Assembly (NCBI GenBank): GCA_016840305.1
Contig: JAEOSP010000187.1
Location: 1 to 12,629, forward strand
Origin: Candidatus Hodarchaeota archaeon
GTDB lineage: Archaea > Asgardarchaeota > Heimdallarchaeia > Hodarchaeales > Hodarchaeaceae
Length of the DNA stretch: 12,629 nt
Reading direction: 5' to 3'
Shown here piece by piece: positions 1 to 6,282 of the stretch; position 1 is the stretch's first letter, and each line of letters begins with the position of its first letter. Made by a program: the position numbers and the translations under genes. A model generated the notes under the pieces. It was not told the DNA's origin. It searched no databases and was given only the letters and a program-made list of their open reading frames with translations.

Positions 1-543
1 CACCGTAAGAGCAACATACCAGCGATCAGCAGTCCGAGAGACTGTAGCACTCATTATCCGCGATGATGAGAGTAAATTTGGTCTTTCTTTTAGACGCAAT
101 TTTCCCAAACGAGGTAATTGCACCTGTTTTACTGCTGAAAAAAGATGAATCGCACCAGTTAATCGAAAGCTATCCTTACATTTGCCTTTTTTCTTGAACT
201 TCGGCAACCCCACATAGCGGGTAGTTTGCTTCCGTTTCCTTTGTTGATGATTGTTGAAGAAATTTTGATAGCCACGATCCAAATCACGGAGTGCCTCTTG
301 TGGAACACATTTCGATACCTCATACATCCAAGGAAAATGGGTGTGTTTTAAAAGATTTAATTCTTTATGCTGTTTCATCGCATTGGTATAACGAGCATCA
401 CCTGTTTGACTTTGAAAACGTTTTTTCCGATTGGCTAATCCCCAGTTCCAGGTAAATCGCGATATAGTGGCACATTTAGCTAGCAGTGTTCGTTCCTTGT
501 TATTTACACTTAATTCGTATTTGTATCCTCGTGTACGGAGCAA
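1..543 (-). pseudogene. tnpB: TnpB (IS200/IS605 OrfB) N-terminal part, frameshifted, cut by window edge
   Basis: Reading the minus strand from a TTG at 543 gives a protein with the usual TnpB N-terminal layout: RGYKYEL near the start, FTWNWGLANRKKRF (helix-turn-helix region), then EALRDLDRGYQNFFNN and GLPKFKKKGKCKDSFRLT. This frame holds until about base 97 and then hits a stop near 48. Continuing one frame over restores family sequence (RLKERP, then SATVSRTADRWYVALTV), so one extra or missing base near 94-100 breaks the gene. TnpB is the RNA-guided nuclease of IS200/IS605 elements. The RuvC catalytic residues and the guide-RNA region would lie beyond the left edge and cannot be judged. No TnpA lies beside it. 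The start is uncertain: TTG at 543 follows an in-frame stop six codons earlier. A sequencing error at the frameshift is possible. Confidence 0.85.
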
Positions 544-681
544 CCCTAGCCATCCCTACTAGTATCAGCTATCTTCATATAGAAATACTGATTGATTAGG
601 AGTTTTTCTTCTTATAAACTTATTAAGCTACATGATCTAAATCAAATTAACTTATTTCCTGTTATTCTAATAGCAAGAGGT

Positions 682-702
682 AATCTAGTTCATCACTAGA
701 TT
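682..702. repeat. Perfect 8-bp hairpin
   Basis: AATCTAGT (682-689) and ACTAGATT (695-702) are perfectly complementary around a 5-base loop TCATC. It lies 140 bases from the TnpB start and eight bases before a second, larger inverted repeat. It could be a terminator stem, part of an element end, or part of a small RNA. No long T-run follows on either strand, so a simple terminator is not well supported. Confidence 0.55.
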
Positions 703-710
703 TATAATCT

Positions 711-778
711 CATGAGAGCGGTTTATTTCTCTGTTACATTTGATGTTAATCTTTGTCCCCTTTTCTTTCGCTCTCATG
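711..778. repeat. 10-bp inverted repeat CATGAGAGCG/CGCTCTCATG with 48-base loop
   Basis: CATGAGAGCG (711-720) is exactly repeated in inverse at 769-778. The enclosed 48 bases are pyrimidine-rich on the plus strand. Ten perfect pairs with mixed base composition are unlikely to be random in such an AT-rich background. No coding sequence crosses it. Its role is unknown; possibilities are the base of a structured RNA, a remnant of a mobile element end, or a recombination site. Confidence 0.55.
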
Positions 779-1248
779 CTAACTGTTTCTCCCTGCTTTT
801 TGAAAACCATCTTATCCTTTTTTTCTATTAATGGCTATATTCGACAATTATAAAATAGAATGATTGTAACCCTATTATGAAGTATGAATTGACAATTAAT
901 GTTGCCTTATTCTATTCAGGAATTCCGACACCGATAAACCAATAATACCAGTAAGTAATAATATACATTTATCAAACCCAATACTATAGTGTGGATTGAC
1001 AATTATTCACCAGCAATTATTCCCTTTTGAGTTATCTTCTCTTGATTTCAACATCCTGAAGGAAAATTCAGAATAATTGTTGAAGTAATATTTTAAAATT
1101 CATCATTTATACTAATATTTTTCTAAGAAATATTCATTTTAAATAATCAGATCTTCCTAAGCAAATCTTTATTAGAAAAAACGTTATTGTTTTTCAATGG
1201 GTAAGATTATATTCTAAATTACAAGCTGTAGCAACGGAGTAGATCCTC

Positions 1249-1998
1249 GTGGTTTTATTCAAAGGAAGTAAAGTTAAGAAAGGTCAAGAAGAGTTTGATC
1301 GGGGAATAGTATATTATGAAACCCAACGATATGAGGAGGCATTCTCAAATTTCAAAAAAGCAGTTAAATTGTATGAAAGTGGCGGAGAAAAGAAATTGAG
1401 TAAAAGAGCTGAAGCTTATGGATTTTGTGCGCTTGGTTATATTGATTTGATAAATACCAACTTTCTTGAAGCAATTCGTGCTTTTGGAAAAGCAAATGTA
1501 ATATTTTCAACAGAGGGGTTTTCTGATGAAGCAAAGCAAGCTCGTACTATACAAGCTCAATCACAGGGTGAGTTAGCAAAGAAAAAAGCGCAAGGTGGAG
1601 AATTTATTGAATCAGCTAGATTATTTGAATCGGCAGGGGCTCTATATTCGACAACAGGTCTTGAAATGGAAGCTGCTAAGGCACGAGCGCGATCTTTTGT
1701 ACAACGAGCTGCCGCAATGGATTCTGACTTTGATAAAGCTTACTATTTAGAGAAAGCTGTCGAGGAATTTAAAATCGGCCGAGAAGATTCTACTCGCTAT
1801 GAAGCACATGCATTATATCGTCGTGCAAAAGCTCTTATAAGTGCCAGAGAAAATATGAAAGAAGTTATCGAACTCCTTGTACGATCTCACGAGAAATATC
1901 TTAAGGTTGGAGGTTCATCACAGGCAGAAAAAGTAAAATTATTATTAGAAGATTTAACGGAGCAGGTTAAAACACGGCCTTCTGAATTTGGAGTATAA
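1249..1998 (+). CDS. TPR-repeat protein, 249 aa, function unknown
   Basis: The protein is almost entirely alpha-helical with the amphipathic spacing of tetratricopeptide repeats. One unit covers about residues 13-44 (GIVYYETQRYEEAFSNFKKA), a second about 53-86 (ALGYIDLINTNFLEAIRAF), and weaker ones follow near 105-138 and 150-215. TPRs are protein-binding scaffolds. No signal peptide, membrane segment or catalytic motif is visible, so it is likely cytosolic. The repeats, with tyrosines and AxxxF/Y patterns such as SARLFESAGALY, loosely recall alpha-SNAP-type solenoids, but this is only an impression. Start: GTG at 1249, the first start after an in-frame TAG, with CGGAG at 1235-1239 as a plausible ribosome site. 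A box C/D RNA and cofE follow on the same strand; no functional link to cofE is evident. Confidence 0.75.
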   Translation: MVLFKGSKVKKGQEEFDRGIVYYETQRYEEAFSNFKKAVKLYESGGEKKLSKRAEAYGFCALGYIDLINTNFLEAIRAFGKANVIFSTEGFSDEAKQARTIQAQSQGELAKKKAQGGEFIESARLFESAGALYSTTGLEMEAAKARARSFVQRAAAMDSDFDKAYYLEKAVEEFKIGREDSTRYEAHALYRRAKALISARENMKEVIELLVRSHEKYLKVGGSSQAEKVKLLLEDLTEQVKTRPSEFGV

Positions 1999-2015
1999 TC
2001 ATTAGTTAATGATAA

Positions 2016-2079
2016 GCCAATGATGATTAAAACCAATTTTCTGAAATTCGTTAATGAAGATCGATGAGCGGTCTGAGGC
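2016..2079 (+). ncRNA. Box C/D sRNA (2'-O-methylation guide), candidate
   Basis: All four boxes occur in order at the right spacing in 64 bases. Box C is ATGATGA (2020-2026), followed by a 14-nt guide (2027-2040) and box D' CTGA (2041-2044). A 9-nt spacer precedes box C' ATGAAGA (2054-2060, one mismatch to RTGATGA), then a 12-nt guide TCGATGAGCGGT (2061-2072) and box D CTGA (2073-2076). GCC (2016-2018) and GGC (2077-2079) can form the short terminal stem. Such RNAs bind L7Ae, Nop5 and fibrillarin and direct ribose methylation five bases upstream of D/D'. The D guide would target ACCGCTCATCGA, with the C at target position 5 modified; I could not place this in an rRNA or tRNA from memory. It sits in the 113-base gap between the TPR gene and cofE. 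Confidence 0.6.
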
Positions 2080-2111
2080 ACTGATCATTATATTCGCGGA
2101 ATCAACCGACC

Positions 2112-2855
2112 TTGAATATTTCAATATTTCCCTTAAAGAATTTTCCCCTTATTAATCCAGGAGATCCCTTATCAGAATTAATTGTTAGGGAACTAAAGAA
2201 TATTAACTTAAAGAACGAAGATATCGTTGTAATAGCACACACGATTGTATCGAAAGCAGAAAATCAGGTTTACAACCTGGATGAAATTGACCCAAGCCCC
2301 CTTGCAATCCATATTGGAGCCATCCAAGCTAAGGATCCGCGTAAGATAGAGGTTATCTTACGTGAGAGCAAAGAAATTGTACGAATGAATAATAGAGTTC
2401 TGATTACAGCTTCCCTTCATGGTTTCGTATGTGCAAATAGTGGAATAGACAAATCAAATACCCCTGGAAATACAGTCATTTCCCTCCCAATCGATCCCGA
2501 TCTATCTGCTCGTAAAATAAAAGAAGCTATTAAGAAAAATTTGGGAATTGATGTTGCAGTGATTATAACTGATACATTTGGTAGGCCTTTACGAGTAGGA
2601 ACTGTAAATTTTGCCATAGGAGTTGCTGGTATTAACCCGTTAGAAGATATTCGTGGTAGCTATGATCTTTTTGGATATGAAATGACATCAACAATAATAG
2701 CTAGAGCAGATGAAGTAGCAGCAGCGGCTGGTATTGCAATGGGACAGGCAGATGAGGGAACACCAGTTATTATTGTGAGAGGAGTGAAATATTCTACTGA
2801 TGAAGGTTCTGCAAAGGATCTGATTAGAAATCAAGAAACAGATGTTTTCCGATAA
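2112..2855 (+). CDS. cofE: Coenzyme F420-0:L-glutamate ligase
   Basis: CofE adds L-glutamates, using GTP, to F420-0 to make F420-1 and F420-2, the last step of the deazaflavin cofactor pathway. The 247-residue length equals that of archaeal CofE. Recognisable family segments are the opening IFPLKNFPLINPGDPL, AHTIVSKAEN (about 42-51), the conserved HGFVCANSGIDKSN, ITDTFGRPLRVG, and the C-terminal IARADEVAAAAGIAMGQADEG. No transmembrane segment is seen. The start is a TTG at 2112, chosen because the family begins at this point; no strong ribosome site precedes it. No other F420 genes are in the window, so the pathway must be encoded elsewhere. The downstream end abuts an IscB-element relic whose end repeat begins one base after the stop, so the element sits right at the 3' end without damaging the gene. 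Confidence 0.92.
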   Translation: MNISIFPLKNFPLINPGDPLSELIVRELKNINLKNEDIVVIAHTIVSKAENQVYNLDEIDPSPLAIHIGAIQAKDPRKIEVILRESKEIVRMNNRVLITASLHGFVCANSGIDKSNTPGNTVISLPIDPDLSARKIKEAIKKNLGIDVAVIITDTFGRPLRVGTVNFAIGVAGINPLEDIRGSYDLFGYEMTSTIIARADEVAAAAGIAMGQADEGTPVIIVRGVKYSTDEGSAKDLIRNQETDVFR

Positions 2856-2863
2856 GTCAATTA

Positions 2864-2904
2864 CCCCGACCTAAAGGAAGGGGCTTGGATCGTGAGAACC
2901 AAGC
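2864..2904 (+). repeat. Left-end double hairpin of the IscB element
   Basis: Hairpin 1 pairs CCCC with GGGG and CCT with AGG, separated by a GA/AA internal loop (2864-2883). Hairpin 2 pairs GCTTGG with CCAAGC around a 10-base loop (2883-2904). IS200/IS605-type elements carry subterminal hairpins recognised by the TnpA transposase, and in IscB elements the guide RNA starts near this end. It begins nine bases after the cofE stop. Confidence 0.6.
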
Positions 2905-2925
2905 GCAAGTAGTTGATTATCCTAA

Positions 2926-3318
2926 GAGAGATATGAAAAGCATGATCATTTTTGTTTGACAAAAATGATGCGTAAACAATTAGTTGAACGATTGAACTGT
3001 CATCTCGCATATGACGATCGTACAAAATATCATCGGACAAAAATTGGTTTATCTAAATCACACGTCAATGATGCCTTTGTAAGAACAGGTGGAAAAAAAC
3101 ACCCAAGAAGTCAACTCTTCGATGTTAAGCAGATAAGAAGGAACAACCGTTCGATTCAAACCAATCGTAAGGGTTTCAAACCGTTCATTCGAAAGCAACG
3201 ATATTCTTACCAACCTAATGACCTCGTAAGTTATAATAATTGCCTCTACAGAGTGAAAGGCGTTTTCAATTATGGTGAATGGATTAGATTAGTAAATACT
3301 GCTGAAAAAAACCATTAA
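2926..3318 (+). pseudogene. iscB: IscB RNA-guided nuclease, C-terminal remnant
   Basis: The frame opens after a stop at 2923-2925; a TTG at 2956 would give 120 residues against roughly 400-500 for a complete IscB. What remains matches the IscB C-terminus: KIGLSKSHVNDAFV, the RuvC-III segment with its H and D (residues 36 and 39 from the TTG), then the family signature RRNNRSIQTNRKGFKPFIRK and QRYSYQPNDLVSY, and YRVKGVFNYGEWIRL. The N-terminal PLMP, RuvC-I, bridge helix, RuvC-II and HNH parts are missing, so it cannot be a nuclease. The expected FVIAGG after RuvC-III reads FVRTGG here. The remaining frame has no internal stop, so the deletion may be fairly recent, or the end domain is kept by chance. 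Expression as a small protein cannot be excluded. Confidence 0.78.
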
Positions 3319-3371
3319 TTCCAATATTAATAATGTAGAGCTGATTAAATATGGTAAAGGACTACAATTCA

Positions 3372-3419
3372 CTGTCAATTCCTCTTCTACCTGAATGAAG
3401 GAATTGGTCTTCTTGACAG
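3372..3419 (+). repeat. Right-end hairpin of the IscB element
   Basis: CAATTCC (3376-3382) pairs with GGAATTG (3400-3406). An outer alternative pairs CTGTCAA (3372-3378) with TTGACAG (3413-3419). Being 50-100 bases after the IscB stop, it fits the recognition hairpin at an element's right end. The hairpin could also end transcription, though no long T-run follows. Confidence 0.55.
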
Positions 3420-3488
3420 GAAAGATAAAATAAATTAAATTTTAAGACATCTAATCATAAAAACCAGCTTGCTACTGTGCAATTTTAT

Positions 3489-3590
3489 GCGCCGATAGTC
3501 TAGTCTGGTAGGACTTCACCCTCCCAAGGTGATAGCCCGGGTTCAAAAGAATTTCTCGCTTGAGGTATTCTGAAAATCCCGGTCGGCGCA
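3489..3590 (+). tRNA. tRNA-Gly (anticodon CCC) with a 29-nt intron in the T loop
   Basis: The acceptor stem GCGCCGA (3489-3495) pairs perfectly with TCGGCGC (3583-3589), discriminator A3590. The D arm is 3498-3514. The anticodon stem TCACC/GGTGA encloses loop CTCCCAA (3521-3527), giving anticodon CCC for glycine. The T stem is CCGGG (3537-3541) with CCCGG (3578-3582). Between them lie 36 bases instead of 7. They fold into a canonical archaeal bulge-helix-bulge: TTCA (3542-3545) pairs with TGAA (3571-3574), 3-nt bulges are AAA (3546-3548) and AAT (3575-3577), and the intron helix is GAAT/ATTC. Splicing after the second base of each bulge removes 3548-3576 and leaves the T loop TTCAAAT, with the intron between positions 59 and 60. 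No CCA is encoded. An AT-rich stretch near 3431-3447 may hold the TATA box. Confidence 0.92.
3548..3576 (+). other. tRNA-Gly intron, 29 nt, bulge-helix-bulge spliced
   Basis: The cut sites follow from the standard rule of the archaeal splicing endonuclease (cut between the second and third base of each 3-nt bulge) applied to bulges 3546-3548 and 3575-3577, which are separated by exactly four base pairs. Removing these bases restores a 7-base T loop TTCAAAT. The intron itself forms a short hairpin, GAAT with ATTC around 14 bases. It holds no reading frame. Confidence 0.88.
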
Positions 3591-3617
3591 TTCAAAATAG
3601 AACAGATTGATGATAAA

Positions 3618-3902
3618 ATGAAGCTTAACCTAGTATTTCTTGGTTCACTACAATATGACTTTGGACAGATGAATCTTACTGATTCTTTTGATGAAGGATC
3701 CACTTTAAAATCTATAGTAAAAGAACTCATTGAAAAACCTGAGTTTAAAGGTTTGAAGAATCTTTTCACTCCTTCTTTAGATACTACAAGAGCATTGATA
3801 ATCTTCATTAATGACCAAGATATATCTGTTCTACAGGGAATGTCATCTCCCCTCAAACAAGATGACAAAGTCACCTTTGTCCCAGTAATTCACGGTGGAT
3901 GA
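3618..3902 (+). CDS. Urm1-like ubiquitin-fold modifier / sulfur carrier, 94 aa
   Basis: This small beta-grasp protein has the MoaD/ThiS/Urm1 pattern: an opening strand LNLVFLGSLQYDF, a helix segment STLKSIVKELIEK (about 34-46), strand RALIIFINDQDI, a loop LQGMSSPLKQDDKVTF, and the C-terminus PVIHGG. The diglycine end is the site adenylated by an E1-like enzyme and then thiocarboxylated or conjugated to lysines. The INDQDISVLQG...LKQDDKVTFVPVIHGG layout is closer to eukaryotic Urm1 (which ends in LHGG) than to typical MoaD, so a role in tRNA thiolation or protein conjugation seems likelier than molybdopterin synthesis; this is inference. No E1, JAMM protease or thiolation enzyme is in the window. 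Start ATG 3618 lies 27 bases after the tRNA-Gly, and argF follows after 33 bases, so the three may be co-transcribed. Confidence 0.82.
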   Translation: MKLNLVFLGSLQYDFGQMNLTDSFDEGSTLKSIVKELIEKPEFKGLKNLFTPSLDTTRALIIFINDQDISVLQGMSSPLKQDDKVTFVPVIHGG

Positions 3903-3935
3903 GGGTTGTCTACAAAAACAAAGAGATGATTAACC

Positions 3936-4862
3936 ATGACAGTTGATATGAAAGGAAAATCCTTGATAACACTGAAAGACTTATCTGCGGATGAGATAAG
4001 ATTTTTATTAGATGAGGCCAGAAGTTTCAAAGAAAACAGGGCAAAAATCATTCAAAAACGGTTAATGGAAGGTAAAACACTGGGAATGATATTTGAAAAG
4101 AGATCCACTCGTACTAGAGTTTCAACCGAAGCGGCCATGGCAGAATTAGGAGGACACGCTTTATTCTTAGGAAAAGATGACATTCAATTAGGGGTTAATG
4201 AATCTCTTTCGGATACGGCTAAAGTCCTTGGAAGAATGGTCACAGGAATACTAGCACGCGTTTACAATCATGAAACTGTTGAAATACTTGCTAAGCATTC
4301 TGGAATACCTGTTATTAATGCTTTATCAGATCGATTCCATCCTTTACAGGGTTTAGCTGATATTCTCACAATCGAAGAGCATTTGGGTAAATTAAAAGGA
4401 ATAAGAGTAGCTTGGGTTGGTGATGGGAATAATGTATGCCATACATTAATGATAGCTTCTATCAAGATGGGTATGACAATGAGCATTGCTACTCCTGACG
4501 ATTACCAACCTGATCAAGAGGTTATTGAATACTGTAAAAAGTATGAATCAACTGAAAATCAGATAACTTATACAAATAACCCATTGGAAGCTGTTAAAGA
4601 AGCAAATGTGGTTGTTACAGACACTTTCATATCCATGGGAGAAGAAGCTGAAACTTTAGAGAAACTTAAGAAATTTAAGTCTTTCCAAGTAAACTTGGAC
4701 ATGGTAAGGGAAGCAGATGAAAATTTCATATTCATGCATTGTCTACCTCGTCACAAAGAAGAGGTAACAGACGATGTAATTTATGGAGAGCATTCTGTTG
4801 TTTTTGATGAAGCTGAAAACAGATTACACACAGTTGCGGCCGTTTTAAAAAATTTATTATAG
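3936..4862 (+). CDS. argF: Ornithine carbamoyltransferase
   Basis: ArgF makes citrulline and phosphate from ornithine and carbamoyl phosphate in arginine biosynthesis. At 308 residues it has full family length, and every diagnostic motif is present: the carbamoyl-phosphate loop STRTR (residues 57-61), HPLQ (135-138), the ornithine loop with D229 and SMG (233-235), and HCLPR (268-272). The SMG motif separates it from aspartate transcarbamoylase. It is cytosolic, normally trimeric. Start ATG 3936 has GAGATGA a few bases upstream; a second ATG four codons in (3948) is possible. It follows the urm1-like gene by 33 bases on the same strand. No other arginine genes are nearby. Confidence 0.95.
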   Translation: MTVDMKGKSLITLKDLSADEIRFLLDEARSFKENRAKIIQKRLMEGKTLGMIFEKRSTRTRVSTEAAMAELGGHALFLGKDDIQLGVNESLSDTAKVLGRMVTGILARVYNHETVEILAKHSGIPVINALSDRFHPLQGLADILTIEEHLGKLKGIRVAWVGDGNNVCHTLMIASIKMGMTMSIATPDDYQPDQEVIEYCKKYESTENQITYTNNPLEAVKEANVVVTDTFISMGEEAETLEKLKKFKSFQVNLDMVREADENFIFMHCLPRHKEEVTDDVIYGEHSVVFDEAENRLHTVAAVLKNLL

Positions 4863-4972
4863 ACCCCGAAGAATAAACTAGAGAAAAGAATAAAATTTAG
4901 CTGAAGAAAACGAAAATAATCGGTATGAAAGAGATACAAATGAACATTAATTTTCTAGGAGAGATTAACTAA

Positions 4973-5482
4973 GTGGTAAATACTCCAATATGTAATTTTT
5001 GTGCAAAAACTGGAGTGTTATGTAAAAAATGCAAAAATAAACTCCGTAAAAAGAAAATTACAAATTTAGATGTTGAGATTTCAAAAGCATTTGCGAAAAT
5101 CGAATTACAATATGCTAAACAATTGCAAGATGTAACTTTTGAGCGTTCTCATCAACTTAATGGATCTGTAGCGCTTTTAACAAGGAATGGATCCGTGTTA
5201 CTCGAAAATCCTGAAATCCTGGATCATATTGAAACTACTTTGAGACGTCCAATCGAAATTGTTGAAAGAAAAGGTAGTACAAGGAATACTTTTGCTCTCT
5301 TTTTTGCTCCTCTAGATATCATAGAAATTGATCAAATTTTCGTCCCTCCTGAAGGAGATATAGAACTTAGGATAACTTTGAGAGGGAATCCAGATCAAAT
5401 GCGTTTTTCTCTTGAACAATCAGAACAAATTGCCAAACTCATTTCTAAAAACCCTGTTCGGATTGAAATTCAATCCGAATGA
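4973..5482 (+). CDS. NusA-like factor with zinc ribbon and KH-type domain
   Basis: The protein of 169 residues begins with a treble-cysteine motif CNFC-x6-CKKC (C7, C10, C17, C20) in the context ICNFCAKTGVLCKKC, typical of an archaeal family annotated as NusA-like transcription elongation factor. A basic KNKLRKKK stretch and a helical linker follow. The rest (about 60-165) alternates strands and helices in the manner of an RNA-binding KH fold, ending NPVRIEIQSE. The family is widespread in archaea and presumably binds nascent RNA or RNA polymerase. Unusually for the family, the first domain is very lysine-rich. Start: GTG 4973 with a clear AGGAGA site at 4958-4963. The 110-base gap after argF suggests a separate transcription unit, or at least its own translation signals. 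It converges with the downstream membrane-protein gene. Confidence 0.72.
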   Translation: MVNTPICNFCAKTGVLCKKCKNKLRKKKITNLDVEISKAFAKIELQYAKQLQDVTFERSHQLNGSVALLTRNGSVLLENPEILDHIETTLRRPIEIVERKGSTRNTFALFFAPLDIIEIDQIFVPPEGDIELRITLRGNPDQMRFSLEQSEQIAKLISKNPVRIEIQSE

Positions 5483-5525
5483 GAAACAACCCACTTCTAC
5501 TAATCTCTGTTTTCGACTGAAGGCA

Positions 5526-5542
5526 AATTAAGGGTTTTTCTT
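5526..5542 (+). terminator. T-run terminator after the NusA-like gene
   Basis: In the 65-base gap between two converging genes, AAGGGTTTTTCTT on the plus strand is the kind of T-rich tract at which archaeal RNA polymerase stops. A short ACCC (about 5489-5492) could pair with GGGT (about 5531-5534). Confidence 0.4.
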
Positions 5543-5547
5543 ACATC

Positions 5548-6156
5548 CTACAGTAATAGAGGAAGAAAATCGATCAGAGAGAAGTTAAAAATTTGTAAGA
5601 TACCTTGAGAAATACAAATCGCTCCAATTACGACTGTAATAACTGGATGAGATAAAATTTCAGCAATTATCAGGTAAAGATCTTCAAACAAACGTACTGC
5701 TCCATATATTAAAAAGAATAATAGAATAAATAGACCAGCAATAATTTTAATTGAATTTGTTCCCAAAAAGACCAATATTGCCGCTCCTAGTAATCCTATT
5801 GCAAGAGAAAGCACAGTTCCAAATTTAAAGTCTTTAATAGGCCGTAAAATGAGAACTAGTCCCATAATTCCTAAGCAAATCAAGGTTATCATGTCAACTG
5901 AAGTTGGTATACCTATAGGTTGGGAATTAAGGTAAAAAATAGCACCTGTCATAAGTATGGATACTATTCCAATTGGAAATCCCAATAAAGCCATTTTTTT
6001 GGTTAGAGATGATATATCTTCCGAATCGCTAACTGAAGATAATCGAATTAATAACCAAGACGCAGCAACACCCCCTCCAATAATAAGTAGAAGAGAATTC
6101 CATGACATTAGTAAGAATAATCCATCATCAAGGGCCATTTTCAACTCACTTTTCAT
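5548..6156 (-). CDS. Six-TM membrane protein, function unknown
   Basis: This 202-residue protein is mostly hydrophobic. Predicted membrane spans lie near residues 17-39 (SWNSLLLIIGGGVAASWLLI), 52-74, 84-104, 113-133, 135-158 and 172-196. Between spans 1 and 2 is a short acidic, serine-rich loop (SSVSDSEDISSLTKK). I see no transporter, protease or enzyme motif and do not recognise the family. The general architecture resembles the membrane half of archaeal DUF373 proteins, without the soluble half; that is only a guess. ATG 6156 is used, but an ATG six codons later (6138) has a better ribosome site (GTGAG). It stands alone: its own TATA box lies at 6206-6214 and the neighbouring protease gene ends 190 bases upstream. 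Confidence 0.72.
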   Translation of the reverse strand: MKSELKMALDDGLFLLMSWNSLLLIIGGGVAASWLLIRLSSVSDSEDISSLTKKMALLGFPIGIVSILMTGAIFYLNSQPIGIPTSVDMITLICLGIMGLVLILRPIKDFKFGTVLSLAIGLLGAAILVFLGTNSIKIIAGLFILLFFLIYGAVRLFEDLYLIIAEILSHPVITVVIGAICISQGILQIFNFSLIDFLPLLL

Positions 6157-6205
6157 AGTCTATTTGAAATACCAAGTTAAACTGAATTATTCCATATTTC
6201 AAAGA

Positions 6206-6214
6206 TTTATAAAA
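6206..6214 (-). promoter_or_regulatory. TATA box for the six-TM membrane protein gene
   Basis: On the minus strand the sequence reads GCAGTTTTATAAATC, a near-ideal archaeal TATA element. Transcription would start about 25 bases further on, near 6180, leaving a leader of roughly 25 bases before the ATG at 6156. Confidence 0.55.
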
Positions 6215-6282
6215 CTGCGGATTGAGGGAGTAAAAGTCTTCACTCTGAATCCCTATCCAGTTCACTTACTTAATTTGGTTAA

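Larger units (their letters stand above)
544..1248. other. Long AT-rich intergenic region with two hairpins and repeated GACAATTA words
   Basis: I see no convincing gene in these 705 bases. The start of the stretch presumably contains the upstream end of the TnpB element, but no clear end hairpin is visible. It holds a perfect 8-bp hairpin (682-702), a 10-bp inverted repeat (711-720 with 769-778), and three copies of GACAATTA (843-850, 891-898, 998-1005). The last 150 bases are very AT-rich and probably contain the promoter of the TPR gene, but I cannot pick one TATA box with confidence. Confidence 0.6.
2856..3420 (+). mobile_element. Internally deleted IscB (IS200/IS605-like) element remnant
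   Basis: The left end has two hairpins: CCCC-GA-CCT-AA-AGG-AA-GGGG (2864-2883) and GCTTGG (2883-2888) pairing with CCAAGC (2899-2904). This is the layout expected for the start of an IscB element and its guide (omega/HEARO) RNA. A C-terminal IscB reading frame follows. The right end has a hairpin CAATTCC (3376-3382) with GGAATTG (3400-3406), flanked by CTGTCAA (3372-3378) and TTGACAG (3413-3419). GTCAATT occurs at both ends (2856-2862 and 3374-3380). A full element would carry roughly 1 kb more IscB sequence, so most of the gene and probably much of the RNA is deleted while both ends survive. The exact borders are inferred from the hairpins. Confidence 0.65.

Noticed and set aside
3500..3874. 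Minus-strand frame of 124 codons over the tRNA and urm1-like gene
   Set aside because: It runs through the tRNA-Gly gene and opposite a recognisable Urm1-like protein, so it is a shadow frame.
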